From: Azospirillum ramasamyi
Lineage (GTDB): Bacteria; Pseudomonadota; Alphaproteobacteria; Azospirillales; Azospirillaceae
Direction: 5' to 3'
Assembly: GCF_003233655.1 (NCBI RefSeq)
Contig: NZ_CP029829.1
Coordinates: 568,978-632,977, forward strand
DNA length: 64,000 bases
In this document: piece after piece, positions 1 through 11,986 of the stretch
Numbering within the stretch: the first letter of the stretch is position 1
Layout: each line of letters starts with the position of its first letter
Position numbers and translations under genes: made by a program
The notes under the pieces: model-generated
What the model saw: only the letters and a program-made list of their open reading frames with translations
What the model was told of the DNA's origin: nothing
The model's database searches: none

Positions 1-233
1 ACCTGCTGCTCGACGACGCGTCGCGCGGGTCGAACGCCGTCATCACGGTCGACCTTGAGAAGCAGACCATCACCGGCCCGGACGGCGGCACCATCTCCTT
101 CGAACTGGACCCGTTCCGCAAGCACTGCCTGCTGAACGGTCTGGACGACATCGGCCTGACGCTGCAGCAATCGGCCCACATCGACGGGTACGAGGGCAAG
201 CAGCGCGCCGGCCAGCCGTGGATGTGGGGCTGA
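1..233 (+). CDS. leuD: 3-isopropylmalate dehydratase small subunit, C-terminal part
   Basis: The open frame enters from the left edge and ends with TGA at 231-233. The visible 76 residues match the C-terminal end of LeuD: an FELDPF-type segment, [14 protein letters not shown], and an ending on PWMWG. With LeuC, LeuD isomerises 2-isopropylmalate to 3-isopropylmalate in leucine synthesis in the cytoplasm. leuB follows on the same strand 72 bases later, the usual leuCDB order, so the genes are probably co-transcribed. The start and most of the protein lie outside the window. Confidence 0.93.
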   Translation, partial: LLLDDASRGSNAVITVDLEKQTITGPDGGTISFELDPFRKHCLLNGLDDIGLTLQQSAHIDGYEGKQRAGQPWMWG

Positions 234-305
234 CCGCCCCCGTCCTCCCCCGATCCCCTTCAACTTCTGTCTTCTTGACGTCTGACATTTGGGAGTGCGC
301 CCGCC

Positions 306-1421
306 ATGGCCGCCAATAAGAAGCTTCTGTTCCTCCCCGGTGACGGTATCGGCCCGGAGGTGATGCGCCAGGTTCGCCGGGTCATCGACTGGATGGACCG
401 CAAGCGCAAGATCACCTTCGACGTGTCCGAAGGCCTGGTCGGCGGCGCGGCCATCGACGCCCACGGCGTTCCGCTGTCCGACGCCACGCTGGCCGAGGCG
501 CTGGCGGTGGACGCGGTGATGCTGGGCGCCGTCGGGGGCCCGAAGTGGGACAACCCCAGCGACTACACCAAGCGCCCGGAAGCCGGCCTGCTGACCCTGC
601 GCAAGGAACTGGGCCTGTTCGCCAACCTGCGCCCGGCGGTGGTGTTCGACGCGCTGGTCGACGCCTCGACCCTGAAGGCCGACGTCATCCGCGGCCTGGA
701 CATCCTGATCGTCCGCGAGCTGACCGGCGGCGTCTATTTCGGTGAGCCGCGCGGCATCACCGAAATCGGCAACGGCGAGCGCCGCGGCGTCAACACCCAG
801 GTCTACACCACGCCGGAAATCCGCCGCGTCGCCCGCGTCGCGTTCGAGCTGGCCCGCAAGCGCGGCAACAAGCTCTGCTCGATGGAAAAGGCGAACGTCA
901 TGGAATCCGGCCTGCTGTGGCGGCAGGAAGTGACCAAGCTGCACCAGGAGGAATTCCAGGACGTCGAGCTGAGCCACATGTACGCCGACAACGGCGCCAT
1001 GCAGCTGCTGAAGAACCCGAAGCAGTTCGACGTGATCGTCACCGACAACCTGTTCGGCGACATCCTGTCGGACGAGGCGGCGATGATGACCGGCTCGCTC
1101 GGCATGCTGCCGTCGGCCTCGCTGGGCGCCCCGGATGCCAACGGCAACCGCAAGGCCCTGTACGAGCCGGTGCACGGCTCCGCCCCGGACATCGCCGGCC
1201 GCGATCTGGCCAACCCCTGCGCCACCATGCTGTCCTTCGCGATGTGCCTGCGCTACTCGTTCGACCTGGACGAGGACGCCAAGCTGATCGAGCGGGCCAT
1301 CCAGAACGTGCTGGGCGGCGGCATGCGCACGGCTGACATCATGGCCCCGGGCATGGCGCGCTGCTCGACCACCGTCATGGGCGACTCGATCCTGCGCGAG
1401 CTGGACAAGCTGGCCTCCTGA
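306..1421 (+). CDS. leuB: 3-isopropylmalate dehydrogenase
   Basis: LeuB oxidises and decarboxylates 3-isopropylmalate to 2-oxoisocaproate with NAD+ in leucine biosynthesis. The 371-residue product has the usual family length. It opens with [13 protein letters not shown], carries the substrate-binding arginine region ([13 protein letters not shown]), [12 protein letters not shown], the metal-binding [12 protein letters not shown] segment and the NAD-binding [14 protein letters not shown] loop. The ATG at 306 sits in the sequence cgcccgccATGG with only a weak ribosome site (gggagtg) upstream, but the N-terminus aligns with the family. It lies directly after leuD and is followed by a strong terminator, so it ends the operon. 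Confidence 0.97.
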   Translation: MAANKKLLFLPGDGIGPEVMRQVRRVIDWMDRKRKITFDVSEGLVGGAAIDAHGVPLSDATLAEALAVDAVMLGAVGGPKWDNPSDYTKRPEAGLLTLRKELGLFANLRPAVVFDALVDASTLKADVIRGLDILIVRELTGGVYFGEPRGITEIGNGERRGVNTQVYTTPEIRRVARVAFELARKRGNKLCSMEKANVMESGLLWRQEVTKLHQEEFQDVELSHMYADNGAMQLLKNPKQFDVIVTDNLFGDILSDEAAMMTGSLGMLPSASLGAPDANGNRKALYEPVHGSAPDIAGRDLANPCATMLSFAMCLRYSFDLDEDAKLIERAIQNVLGGGMRTADIMAPGMARCSTTVMGDSILRELDKLAS

Positions 1422-1459
1422 TCGGCCGGCTGGCCTTCGGGAACCGTCAGGTCTTCAAG

Positions 1460-1495
1460 AAAAAGGCCCCCGTCCGCGAGGACGGGGGCCTTTTT
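1460..1495 (+). terminator. Rho-independent terminator after leuB
   Basis: A perfect stem (AAAAAGGCCCCCGTCC pairing with its complement) surrounds a GCGA tetraloop and ends in TTTTT. It lies 38 bases after the leuB stop. The A-run on the other arm makes it usable from both sides, and the convergent KGG gene ends just downstream at 1518. Confidence 0.95.
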
Positions 1496-1517
1496 CGTCT
1501 GCACGGACCGCGGCGTT

Positions 1518-1811
1518 TCAATCGCCCCCGGCAGGTCGGTCGGCCGACGACCGTCCGCCATGGCTCGCCTGTCCGCCCTTGCGGCCGGCTTCCGCCGCCA
1601 GCGAGGGGTTCTTGGAAAAGCTGCGCGAGGACGCGGGCACGCTACGCCCACCCTTGCGCCCGGCTTCGGCGGCGAGTTCCGGGTTCTTCGAAAAGCTGCG
1701 TTTGTCGGCCGGCACGCTTTCGCCACCCTTGCTGGCGATCTGACGTTGCCTATCAGGGTCCATCGACGCGAAGCCGCGGCCCGACGTACGATTGCTCTCT
1801 TTCGAGGCCAT
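1518..1811 (-). CDS. KGG-repeat stress-induced protein
   Basis: A 97-residue hydrophilic protein with three KGG motifs (ASKGGES, AGRKGGR, AGRKGGQ), characteristic of the KGG/stress-induced hydrophilic family. Two near-identical units read SVPAxxRSFSKNPxLAAEAGRKGG. An FASMDPDRQRQIASKGG block opens the array, as in plant- and bacteria-type hydrophilic stress proteins. The start is fixed by a GGAGG ribosome site 6-10 bases before ATG at 1811; a longer in-frame extension lacks such a site. The family is linked to desiccation and general stress. The exact molecular role is not known. Confidence 0.88.
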   Translation of the reverse strand: MASKESNRTSGRGFASMDPDRQRQIASKGGESVPADKRSFSKNPELAAEAGRKGGRSVPASSRSFSKNPSLAAEAGRKGGQASHGGRSSADRPAGGD

Positions 1812-1977
1812 AACCAACCTCCGACTGTGCATTGCTGAGTCGAAAACCGGACAGCCGTGGGTTGGTTCCAGATAACGGACAAATTCTGCAACCGGAACTG
1901 TCGGTGCGGCCAGCAATGCAGGGCGGGGGCGGGGAACCGAACCCGGAACGCGCCCGAACGCGCCCGAACGCTCCGAC

Positions 1978-2859
1978 TCACCCTGCCGTTTCCAGCCTTC
2001 CGATCGCCTCGGCCAGCGCCACCAGCCGCCGGGCGTTCTCGACATGGAGGCTCTCCACCAGCTTGCCGTCGACCAGCACCACGCCCTTGCCGGCCGCCGC
2101 GGCCTCCGCATGGGCGGCGATGATGCGGTGGGCCTGGGCGATCTCGTCGGCATCGGGGGCGAAGGCGGCGTTGCAGGCGGCGATCGTCTTGGGATGGATC
2201 AGCGTCTTGCCGTCGAAGCCCAGCTCGCGCCCCTGCCGGCAGGAGGCGGCGAAGCCCTCGTCGTCGTTCAGGTCCAGATGCACGCCGTCCAGCACCGCCA
2301 GCCCATAGGCGCGCGCCGCCAGCAGGCAGAGCCCCAGACTGGTGATCATCGGCAGCCGCTGTGCCGTATGGGCGGCATGCAGATCCTTGGCGAGGTCCGA
2401 CGTGCCGAGAACCAGCGCCCCGACGGCGGGGGAGGCTCCGGCGATCTCCTTGACGTTCAGGATGCCGAGCGGCGTCTCCATCATGCACCAGATCGTCTGG
2501 CCGGCCGGTGCCCCGGCGCTGCGCAGGACCGCTTCGGCCTGCCGCACCGCGTCGGCGCTCTCCACCTTCGGCAGCAGCACCGCGTCCGCACCGCTGGCCG
2601 CCGCCATGCGCAGGTCGTCATAGCCCCAGGGGGTGTTCAGCCCATTTACGCGGACGATCAGCTCCCGTCCGCCATAGCCGCCGGTGGCGAGCGCCTGGGC
2701 GATGGTGTCGCGCGCCGTGGCCTTGGCGTCGGGGGCGACCGCATCCTCCAGGTCCAGGATCAGCCCGTCGGCGGGCAGGCTGCGCCCCTTCTCCAGGGCG
2801 CGGGCGTTCGAGCCCGGCATGTAGAGCACGCTGCGGCGGGGGCGGACGGTCGTGGCCAT
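1978..2859 (-). CDS. CitE/HpcH/HpaI-family CoA-ester lyase (malyl-CoA lyase-like)
   Basis: A 293-residue protein of the citrate-lyase beta-subunit/malyl-CoA lyase family, which cleaves or forms 3-hydroxyacyl-CoA esters in a TIM barrel with Mg2+. Visible signatures are RSVLYMPGSNARALEK at the N-terminus, DGLILDLEDAV with the metal-ligand acidic residues, an LPKVES segment, MMETPLGILN with the second metal-binding Glu, and DGVHLDLND. ATG at 2859 follows GGGAAA and matches the family N-terminus (MATTVRPRRS); a longer frame to 2985 has no homologous sequence. It stands alone between convergent and divergent neighbours. The exact substrate (malyl-CoA, citramalyl-CoA or methylmalyl-CoA) cannot be decided from sequence. 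Confidence 0.85.
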   Translation of the reverse strand: MATTVRPRRSVLYMPGSNARALEKGRSLPADGLILDLEDAVAPDAKATARDTIAQALATGGYGGRELIVRVNGLNTPWGYDDLRMAAASGADAVLLPKVESADAVRQAEAVLRSAGAPAGQTIWCMMETPLGILNVKEIAGASPAVGALVLGTSDLAKDLHAAHTAQRLPMITSLGLCLLAARAYGLAVLDGVHLDLNDDEGFAASCRQGRELGFDGKTLIHPKTIAACNAAFAPDADEIAQAHRIIAAHAEAAAAGKGVVLVDGKLVESLHVENARRLVALAEAIGRLETAG

Positions 2860-3050
2860 GGCGATTTCCCGGTACTGCGGATGGTTGGAGCAGGCAGCTT
2901 TAGCCGCCCATTCCCGACCTGTCCATGGGCCATGCCTCCCCACTCGTCGCCGCCAACGGGCATATGCATGGCAGCCATGCCGCACCCCCCGGCCATCGCG
3001 ACGGAGTCGGCGGCTTTACGCCCGCTGGACCGTCGCTTACGCTCGTCTCC

Positions 3051-3911
3051 ATGAAAAGCGTCCTCACCATCCAATCGCACGTCGCCTATGGCTATGTCGG
3101 CAACCGGGCCGCGGTGTTCCCGCTGCAGCGGCTGGGGATCGACGCCACGGCGGTGAACACCGTCCAGTTCTCCAACCACACCGGCTATGGCGCCTGGACC
3201 GGGCAGGTCTTCACGGCGGAGCATATCGCCGACATCGTGGACGGCATCGCCGCCCGCGGCGTGCTGCCGGCACAGGATGCGGTGCTGTCCGGCTATATGG
3301 GCGCCGTCGAACTGGGGCAGGTGATCGTCGAAACCGCGGCGCGGGTGAAGGCGGCCAATCCGGGGGCGGTCTATTGCTGCGATCCGGTGATGGGCGACGT
3401 CGGCCGCGGCTTTTTCGTGCGGCCCGGCCTGCCGGAGTTCATCCGCGACCATGCGGTCCCCGCCGCCGACCTGATGACGCCCAACCAGTTCGAACTGGAA
3501 TACCTGACCGACCGCAAGGTAGCGACGCTGGGCGACGCGCTGGCGGCGACCGCGGCGTTGCGCGCCCGCGGGCCGCGGCTGGTGCTTGTCACCAGCCTGA
3601 CCCGCAGCGACGCCGATCCCGAGAGCATCGAGATGCTGGTGGACGGTGCGGACGGCGCCTGGCTGGTGGCGACGCCTCGCCTGACCTTCGATCCGCCGCC
3701 CAACGGGTCGGGCGACGCGGTGGCGGCGCTGTTCCTCGCCCATTATCTGACGGCCTTCGATCCCGCCGACGCGCTGGAGAAGGCGGCTGCGGCGATCTTC
3801 GCCATCTTCGAGACGACCAAGCGTCTGGGCACGCGCGAGCTTCAGCTGGTTGCCGCCCAGGACGATTTCGTCGATCCGCCCCGCCGCTTCGCCGCAACCC
3901 GCCTGCGCTGA
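3051..3911 (+). CDS. pdxY: Pyridoxal kinase
   Basis: PdxY phosphorylates pyridoxal to pyridoxal 5'-phosphate in the B6 salvage pathway. The 286-residue protein begins [18 protein letters not shown], the typical PdxY/PdxK N-terminus. It has [22 protein letters not shown] and [11 protein letters not shown], and ends with the ribokinase-family anion-hole motif [18 protein letters not shown], whose Asp is the catalytic base. ATG at 3051 was chosen because the frame upstream to 2925 shows no family similarity. The gene is flanked by genes on the opposite strand and is probably transcribed alone. Confidence 0.93.
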   Translation: MKSVLTIQSHVAYGYVGNRAAVFPLQRLGIDATAVNTVQFSNHTGYGAWTGQVFTAEHIADIVDGIAARGVLPAQDAVLSGYMGAVELGQVIVETAARVKAANPGAVYCCDPVMGDVGRGFFVRPGLPEFIRDHAVPAADLMTPNQFELEYLTDRKVATLGDALAATAALRARGPRLVLVTSLTRSDADPESIEMLVDGADGAWLVATPRLTFDPPPNGSGDAVAALFLAHYLTAFDPADALEKAAAAIFAIFETTKRLGTRELQLVAAQDDFVDPPRRFAATRLR

Positions 3912-3967
3912 GGTCCGCTTCGCCTGTAGTCCGCCCGCGCTGAAGACCGGCGGCCCTTTTCCGGCCG

Positions 3968-6256
<2,289 letters not shown>

Positions 6257-6533
6257 CGGTGCGGCGGTTTCCTGTCTGGCCGGCGGTTGGTCCGCGCCGG
6301 ATCATTGAATGGACGAACATCCTAAAGAAAGTGTAACCGCACCGAAACCGTGGCAACCACACTGCGCTTAGATGCCGCGCCGCCGGCGTCCGCCGGACCG
6401 CTGCGTCCAACCTCCGCACGCGCCGCCCTGCCATTGCCGCCGCCGGTCACGCTCCAGGCCGGTCGGCGGTTGCCGGGAGCGGTTCCATCCGTTAGGTAAG
6501 GGGCATCTTGGCAGCCGGATCGCGCATATCCCC

Positions 6534-7706
6534 ATGACCGACGGACCGCTTTCGCTCTACCGCGCCCGCCGCGGCAGCGGCACTCTTCGCCCCGATCCCG
6601 ACCAGGAACTGGCGGCGGAGAAGTTCCAAAGCCTGTATCAGGCGCTGAAGGGCTATCAGCCGCAGCCCGCCGGAGACGGCAAGCCGGCCGGGGGCGGGTG
6701 GCTGGAACGGTTCGGGCTTGGCCGCCGCCGTGCCGCGCCGCCGCCGCCCGACATTGCCTCCACCGCGCCGCAGGGGCTGTACATCTACGGCAGCGTCGGG
6801 CGCGGCAAGTCGATGCTGATGGACCTGTTCTTCGAGACGGCTCCGGTCGACAAGAAACGGCGCGTCCACTTCCACGAATTCATGCTGGAGATCCACCAGC
6901 GCATCCATGACCACCGCCGGTCCGGCAGGGGAAAAGGCGACGGCCCGGACGAGGCGCTGCCGGAACTGGCCCGCGCCCTGGCGGACGAGGCTTGGCTGCT
7001 CTGCTTCGACGAATTCCACGTCACCAACATCGTCGACGCGATGATCCTGGGGCGGCTGTTCACCAACCTGTTCGACCTGGGCGTTGTGGTGGTGGCGACC
7101 TCCAACTGGCCGCCGGACATGCTGTACAAGGACGGGCTCCAGCGCGAGCTGTTCCTGCCCTTCATCGCGCTGCTGAAGGAGAAGCTGGACATCCTGTCGC
7201 TGGACGGCCCGACCGACTACCGGCTGGACCGGCTGAAGGGCGTGCCGATCTACCACCACCCGCTGGGTCCGGCGTCGGACGCGGCGCTCGCCAAGGCCTT
7301 CTCCGACCTGACCGGCGGCGCGGCGGCCGAGCCCTGCAGCCTGACGGTGCAGGGCCGCCGGGTCGAGATCGACCGTGCCGCCAAATGCGTGGCCTGGGTC
7401 GATTTCTGGAACCTGTGCGGCAAGCCGCTGGGGGCCGCCGATTATCTGGCGATCGCCACCCATTTCCACACGGTCCTGATCGACCATGTGCCCACCATGA
7501 AGGATGAACTGCGCAACGAGGCCAAGCGCTTCATGACGCTGATCGACGCACTGTACGAGCACAAGGTGAACGTCGTCATCGCCGCCGAAGGCCCGCCGGA
7601 ACGCCTCTACCCCGAAGGCACCCACGCCTTCGAGTTCGAGCGGACGGTGAGCCGGCTGATGGAGATGCAGAGCGAGGACTACCTGCAAAGGCAGCATTTG
7701 ACTTAG
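6534..7706 (+). CDS. zapE: ZapE/AFG1-like ATPase
   Basis: A 390-residue P-loop ATPase of the AFG1/ZapE family. Walker A is GSVGRGKS (about residues 86-93), followed by MLMDLFFE and VHFHEFM, the conserved family segment. Walker B is LLCFDEFHV (about 156-164), and a sensor-1-like region VVVVATSNWPPDMLY follows. In E. coli ZapE acts with the Z-ring; mitochondrial AFG1 acts in protein quality control. ATG at 6534 was chosen because MTDGPLSLYRAR resembles the family N-terminus, while the frame upstream is Arg/Pro-rich noise. A Lys/Pro/Gly-rich insertion around residues 43-65 is unusual. In many alphaproteobacteria this gene lies near mdh/suc genes, not seen here. Confidence 0.88.
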   Translation: MTDGPLSLYRARRGSGTLRPDPDQELAAEKFQSLYQALKGYQPQPAGDGKPAGGGWLERFGLGRRRAAPPPPDIASTAPQGLYIYGSVGRGKSMLMDLFFETAPVDKKRRVHFHEFMLEIHQRIHDHRRSGRGKGDGPDEALPELARALADEAWLLCFDEFHVTNIVDAMILGRLFTNLFDLGVVVVATSNWPPDMLYKDGLQRELFLPFIALLKEKLDILSLDGPTDYRLDRLKGVPIYHHPLGPASDAALAKAFSDLTGGAAAEPCSLTVQGRRVEIDRAAKCVAWVDFWNLCGKPLGAADYLAIATHFHTVLIDHVPTMKDELRNEAKRFMTLIDALYEHKVNVVIAAEGPPERLYPEGTHAFEFERTVSRLMEMQSEDYLQRQHLT

Positions 7707-7831
7707 GGCCGGGGCGCATCTGGGCGCGCGGTGTCACAGCCGTGTGACGGCGGAAGGAGGGGCCTCCCGCCGACGCCGCGCCTTCGCCTCCCACACGCCG
7801 TTCGCCCGATACCTGGGGCGGACCTCATGAA

Positions 7832-7868
7832 AACGGCGGGGGCGCGTCGCACGTCCCCGCCGTTGGCA
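7832..7868 (-). terminator. Terminator hairpin between zapE and the phytase-like gene
   Basis: A perfect 10-bp stem (AACGGCGGGG with CCCCGCCGTT, arms 7832-7841 and 7855-7864) with a 13-base loop. Read on the minus strand it is followed by TTTTC and lies about 25 bases beyond the stop of the minus-strand gene, consistent with a weak intrinsic terminator. It may also stop the convergent zapE transcript. Confidence 0.6.
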
Positions 7869-7888
7869 CGTCCTGACCCGGCTTTCCC

Positions 7889-9247
7889 TTATCGGGCCTT
7901 CAGGAGCGCCTCGACGTTCAGCAGGACGAGTTCGTTGTCGTCCGCCACGTTGGGGTCGCGGCTGCTGGAGAAGGGAAGGTTGTTGTCGTTGCCGACCACG
8001 ATGTGGCGGTCGTCCACCACGTCCACATTCTCGATGGTGAAGAACGGGAAGGTCAGGACGCCGCCGTTCAGCGGCTTGCGCGCCTTCTTGTCCGGGTCGG
8101 CGATGCGCATCAGGTCGATGTAGCCGATCTTGCGCACCGGGCCGCCGGCGTTGGCGTCGGTCAGTTCGACCTTGTAGACCCGTTTGAAGGCGGCGACGCT
8201 GGAGAAGCAGCCGGTCGTCGGCTGGCCCTGGGCGCAGGCCTTGTCGGCGGTGCCCTCGCCGTTGTCGCGCTCGATGATCAGGCCGGTCGTGCCGTCGATC
8301 ATGTTGAAGTCGCCGATGGCGTTGCCGGCCTGCTCCAGCGCGTACTGCCAGGACCGGCCGGTCCACGCCTCCTTCGCCACGTCGAACTCGAGGATGCGCA
8401 GGGCTTCCTTCCCCTCGGCGGTCGTCTCGAAAGACTTCGCATCGGCGTTCCACAGCGGCCCTTCCAGCAGGGCATAGAGGAACCGGCCATCCTTCGACGC
8501 GGCCATGCCCTCGAACCCCTTGGAGCGCCGGACCTGGAAGGCCACGGCCCCGCCCGGGCTGGCCGGGGTGGTGACGGCGGGGTTGTCGGGCGAGCGCACG
8601 ACCTTGCCGTCCACCTTCGTGTCGAACACGGCCAGAACGCGGCCCTTCAGATCGGCCTTGATGAGGAAGGGGCCGAACTCGTCGCCGATCCACAGCGCGT
8701 CGCCGATGATCTGCAGGCTTTCCGTGTCGAAGTCCGAACCGGTGAGGTAGCGCGTCTCCGTCCCTTCATGGACGATGCGGAAGGGCACCTTCTTGTCCGG
8801 ATCGTGCAGGAAGATGGTTTCCAGCCGCTCCATCGCCCCGCCGGCGAAATCCACCTTGTAGCGGTTCAGGTACAGCATGCTGTCCGGGGAATTCGCCTTG
8901 GCCCCGAAGCCGTTGTCGGTCAGGAGCCAGAAGCTGCCGTCGGGCATGCGCTTGATCCCCGAATGACCTTGCACCGGCTGTCCGTCGAAGGGAACGGAGA
9001 CGCCGGTCGGGCGGTCGGCCGACTTGCCCTCGACCGTACCGATGGCGTCCACGCGGCGGCCGGTGGTGAACTTGCCGGACACCTTCAGGTCGGCGGGGGC
9101 GTCGGCCGGGGCATCGATGAAGCTCTTGGCCGGCAGGATCGCATGGCCGGACAAAGTCGCCGGAAAGGCCTCCTGCGCCTGAGCGGCGGCGGGGGCCAGC
9201 GACAGGGCGATCAGGGCAGCGCCCATCCAGGGGGACGCACGAAACAT
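7889..9247 (-). CDS. Secreted esterase-like-activity-of-phytase family protein
   Basis: A 452-residue exported protein with a clear signal peptide (MFRASPWMGAALIALSLAPA, cleavage probably after AQA near residue 24). The mature part has beta-propeller features of the 'esterase-like activity of phytase' family: GHSGIKRMPDGSFWLLTDNG near the N-terminus, LWIGDEFGPFLIK, KGFEGMAASKDGRFLYALLEG and a late FTIENVDVVDDRHIVVGNDNN. Members act on phosphate or carboxyl esters in the periplasm or outside. The substrate is not deducible. It is monocistronic, with a terminator downstream. Confidence 0.85.
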   Translation of the reverse strand: MFRASPWMGAALIALSLAPAAAQAQEAFPATLSGHAILPAKSFIDAPADAPADLKVSGKFTTGRRVDAIGTVEGKSADRPTGVSVPFDGQPVQGHSGIKRMPDGSFWLLTDNGFGAKANSPDSMLYLNRYKVDFAGGAMERLETIFLHDPDKKVPFRIVHEGTETRYLTGSDFDTESLQIIGDALWIGDEFGPFLIKADLKGRVLAVFDTKVDGKVVRSPDNPAVTTPASPGGAVAFQVRRSKGFEGMAASKDGRFLYALLEGPLWNADAKSFETTAEGKEALRILEFDVAKEAWTGRSWQYALEQAGNAIGDFNMIDGTTGLIIERDNGEGTADKACAQGQPTTGCFSSVAAFKRVYKVELTDANAGGPVRKIGYIDLMRIADPDKKARKPLNGGVLTFPFFTIENVDVVDDRHIVVGNDNNLPFSSSRDPNVADDNELVLLNVEALLKAR

Positions 9248-9420
9248 CGTATGGGCTCCACTTGCGGGTATCAGACGTTGCGGGAGCTCCTTATGGCAAT
9301 GATTGCGTGTCGGTAACGTGTTGGCTTTGCTATAGATTCATGAAGCTTGAGCTGGAGCGCGGAATGCGCCGCAAAAGGAGTGCGCGCAACGGTCCCGATG
9401 GGCGGCGAAAGCCAGCCTTG

Positions 9421-9459
9421 CCAGTGCCCTTGGCCAGTGCCCTTGGCCGGTGCCCTTGC
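9421..9459. repeat. Three 13-bp direct repeats in a gene leader
   Basis: Two identical 13-bp copies (CCAGTGCCCTTGG at 9421-9433 and 9434-9446) are followed by a diverged third (9447-9459). A 13-bp period is incompatible with a conserved reading frame. This argues that the stretch is untranslated leader and that the downstream lipoprotein starts at 9506, not further upstream. Confidence 0.8.
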
Positions 9460-9505
9460 CGCGGGTGCGGTTTCGCTCCATTTTCCGCTGTGGCGACAAA
9501 CTGAA

Positions 9506-10132
9506 ATGCGGCCCCCGATGATTGGCCTTCGTCCCGCGGTCCCGACGGTCTTGGCGGTTCTGGGTTCGGCTGTCCTGGCCGGCTGCGTGAACGAGGGCGT
9601 GACGGCCGGCAACCCGTCGTCCATGTACACGCCGTCCGAGGTCGTGTACGCCGCGTCCGACCGCGACATGCGCGTGGTCGTCCTCGGCAACCCGTTCGGC
9701 ATGGAGCCGCAGGCCTTCGGCCGGCTGGTGACGGACAACATGCAGGGCCGGATCTTGGGCGTGCGGACCCATTTCACCACCACGCCGAACCAGTCGGCCC
9801 GGCCGGACTACAGCGTGGTGTTCGCCTTCAACCCGGCGGAGACGACGCTCAGTGGCGCCCTCTGCGCCGGGCAGCCGATCCCGACCATGCCGCCGGGGGC
9901 GCCTCCGGGCGGGCCGATCACGGTGCAGGGAGCCTTCTGCCGCGGCACCGGTTTCCTCGGCCTGATCGGCCAGCAGGGTTTCCTCGGCATTCTCGGGGGC
10001 GGCGCCCTGACCACGGCCAGCGGCTGGCTCAACCACCCCACGGGGCCGGACGATCCTGCCTTCCGGACGCTGATCGGCGACATGACCTCCGCCCTGTTCC
10101 CGTCCGGGCAGGACACGAACGAACAGAACTGA
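9506..10132 (+). CDS. Putative lipoprotein of unknown function
   Basis: A 208-residue protein whose N-terminus is a lipoprotein signal: a hydrophobic stretch followed by the lipobox LAGC, with the acylated Cys near residue 27. The rest is not recognised. It has an SDRDMRVVVLGNPFG segment, a GRILGVRTHFTTTPN segment and a Gly/Leu-rich part around LGLIGQQGFLGILGGG. ATG at 9506 was chosen because it directly precedes the signal; no strong ribosome site is visible and ATG at 9518 is an alternative. The stop lies 9 bases from the end of convergent lipA. It is likely membrane-anchored facing the periplasm. Confidence 0.7.
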   Translation: MRPPMIGLRPAVPTVLAVLGSAVLAGCVNEGVTAGNPSSMYTPSEVVYAASDRDMRVVVLGNPFGMEPQAFGRLVTDNMQGRILGVRTHFTTTPNQSARPDYSVVFAFNPAETTLSGALCAGQPIPTMPPGAPPGGPITVQGAFCRGTGFLGLIGQQGFLGILGGGALTTASGWLNHPTGPDDPAFRTLIGDMTSALFPSGQDTNEQN

Positions 10133-10141
10133 TCTCCCCGC

Positions 10142-11065
10142 TCACACCCGCTCCGCAGTCTTTTCCCCGGTCTTCTCCCCGGCCCGCCGCCGCAGCTCTG
10201 CGAAGTCGCTGCCGGCGTGATGGGAGGAGCGGGTCAGCGGGGTGGCGGACACCATCAGAAAGCCCTTCGCCCGCGCGATGATGCCGTATCGCTCGAACTC
10301 CTCGGGCGTGACGTGGCGGGCGACCGGGTGGTGCCGAGGGGTGGGGCGGAGATACTGGCCGATGGTCAGGAAATCGACGCCCGCCCCCCGCAGGTCGTCC
10401 ATCACCTGCAACACCTCCGCCGGCTCCTCGCCCAGGCCGACCATGATGCCGGACTTGGTGAAGATGCCCGGGTCGCGCTCCTTCACCCGATCCAGCAGCC
10501 GCAGCGAGCCGTAATAGCGCGCCCCCGGCCGCACATCGGCATAGAGCCGCGGCACGGTTTCGAGATTGTGGTTGTAGACGTCGGGCCGGGCGTCCACCAC
10601 CGTCTCCACCGCACCCCGCTTGTTGCGGAAATCGGGGGTCAGCACCTCCACCGTCGTGCCGGGGGAGGTGTCGCGGATGCGGGCGATGCAGCGGGCGAAA
10701 TGAGCGGCGCCGCCGTCCGGCAGGTCGTCGCGGTCGACCGAGGTGATGACGACATGGGCAAGGCCCAGTTCGCCCACCGCCTCGGCCAGCCGCTCCGGCT
10801 CGTGGGGGTCGAGCGCGTCCGGCCGGCCGGTGGCGACGTTGCAGAAGGCGCAGGCCCGCGTGCACACGCTGCCCAGGATCATCACCGTCGCATGCCGCTT
10901 GCTCCAGCATTCGCCGATGTTGGGACAGGCGGCCTCCTCGCAGACCGTGTTCAGGCCGTGGCGGCGGACGAGCGACTGCGTCTCCTCGAACGCCGCGCCG
11001 CCGGGGGCACGGGCGCGGAGCCAGGCCGGCTTCTCGGCCCGATGCTCCGGGCGGGCGGGCTTCAT
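10142..11065 (-). CDS. lipA: Lipoyl synthase located in the acetoin operon
   Basis: LipA inserts two sulfurs into octanoyl groups on lipoyl domains by radical-SAM chemistry. The 307-residue protein has the N-terminal auxiliary cluster motif [12 protein letters not shown], the radical-[11 protein letters not shown] motif and the C-terminal RSS serine (TRSSHHAG) that ligates the auxiliary cluster. The start at 11065 follows GGAGGAAA. It is the last gene of the minus-strand aco cluster, 47 bases after the SDR gene, and AcoC upstream carries the lipoyl domain it would modify. The cell probably has a separate housekeeping lipA, so this may be a dedicated copy; that is inference. Confidence 0.93.
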   Translation of the reverse strand: MKPARPEHRAEKPAWLRARAPGGAAFEETQSLVRRHGLNTVCEEAACPNIGECWSKRHATVMILGSVCTRACAFCNVATGRPDALDPHEPERLAEAVGELGLAHVVITSVDRDDLPDGGAAHFARCIARIRDTSPGTTVEVLTPDFRNKRGAVETVVDARPDVYNHNLETVPRLYADVRPGARYYGSLRLLDRVKERDPGIFTKSGIMVGLGEEPAEVLQVMDDLRGAGVDFLTIGQYLRPTPRHHPVARHVTPEEFERYGIIARAKGFLMVSATPLTRSSHHAGSDFAELRRRAGEKTGEKTAERV

Positions 11066-11112
11066 GGGCGTTTCCTCCGGTTCTCCCGTTGTCGGCCGGG
11101 CGGCGGGGGCGG

Positions 11113-11898
11113 TCAGGCGAACACCATCCCGCCATCGACCAGCAGGGACTGGCCGGTCATGAAATCGCTGTCGGACGAGGCGAGGAAGCGGGCGACGCCG
11201 ATCAGATCCTCCGCTTGTGACGGCCGGCCCAGCACGGCGCCGGCGGCGAACATGTTGAAGGCTTCGTTCTCCGACTTGGTGATGCCGGTGTCGCGGAATC
11301 CCTGGTCGATGATCTTCCACATCTCGGTCGCCACCACGCCGGGGCAGATGGCGTTGGCGGTGATGCCCTCCTTGCCGAAGCCGCGGGCGGCGGCCTGGGT
11401 CAGGGCCACGACGGCGAACTTGCTGGCGGAGTAATGGGCCAGCGGCTCGTAGCCCTGTTTGCCGGCGATTGAGGCGGTGTTGATGATCTTGCCGCCGCCG
11501 CCCTGCGCGCGGAAGGTCTTGATCGCCTCCTGCATGCCGATCAGCACGCCCATCGCATTGACGTCGAGGACCGTGTGCCAATCGTCCTCGGTGATGTCGA
11601 GGAAGGGCTTGGTCTGGGCGATGCCGGCATTGTTGAAGATGACGTCGAGCCGGCCATGGGCCTTCACCGCTTCGTCGATCATGCGGCGGACGGCGGCGCG
11701 GTCGCGGACGTCGACGGTGACGGCGATGGCGGTGCCGCCGGCCGCGCGGATGGCGTCCGCCACCTGCCGGGCGTCGGCCTCGGTGCGGTCGGCGATGGTG
11801 AGCTTGGCGCCGTCGGCGGCGAGCGCCTTGGCCATGGCGGCGCCGATGCCGCGGCCGGCGCCGGTGACGACGATGCTCTTGTCCATGAGGTCAGGCAT
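11113..11898 (-). CDS. budC: SDR-family acetoin/2,3-butanediol dehydrogenase
   Basis: A 261-residue short-chain dehydrogenase. It has the nucleotide-binding TGAGRGIG, the NNAG motif ([10 protein letters not shown]), the catalytic Ser in NTASIAG and the YSASK Tyr/Lys pair, and ends [10 protein letters not shown]. Context suggests diacetyl/acetoin reductase or 2,3-butanediol dehydrogenase: interconversion of butanediol and acetoin feeding the Aco complex. The start at 11898 is preceded by GGCAGGAG. The order acoX-A-B-C-dehydrogenase resembles known proteobacterial aco clusters. The SDR family is broad, so the precise substrate rests on neighbours. Confidence 0.78.
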   Translation of the reverse strand: MPDLMDKSIVVTGAGRGIGAAMAKALAADGAKLTIADRTEADARQVADAIRAAGGTAIAVTVDVRDRAAVRRMIDEAVKAHGRLDVIFNNAGIAQTKPFLDITEDDWHTVLDVNAMGVLIGMQEAIKTFRAQGGGGKIINTASIAGKQGYEPLAHYSASKFAVVALTQAAARGFGKEGITANAICPGVVATEMWKIIDQGFRDTGITKSENEAFNMFAAGAVLGRPSQAEDLIGVARFLASSDSDFMTGQSLLVDGGMVFA

Positions 11899-11986
11899 GA
11901 GCGGTCTCCTGCCGGCGCGCTGGCGGATAGCCTGCGCGCCGGTGGCGAGAGGATCGGGATGGAAGACAGGGGAGGCCGGTCGGGCC

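Noticed and set aside
9347..9505. Upstream extension of the lipoprotein gene
   Set aside because: It spans 13-bp direct repeats that are incompatible with a conserved frame, and it would place the lipobox far from the N-terminus.
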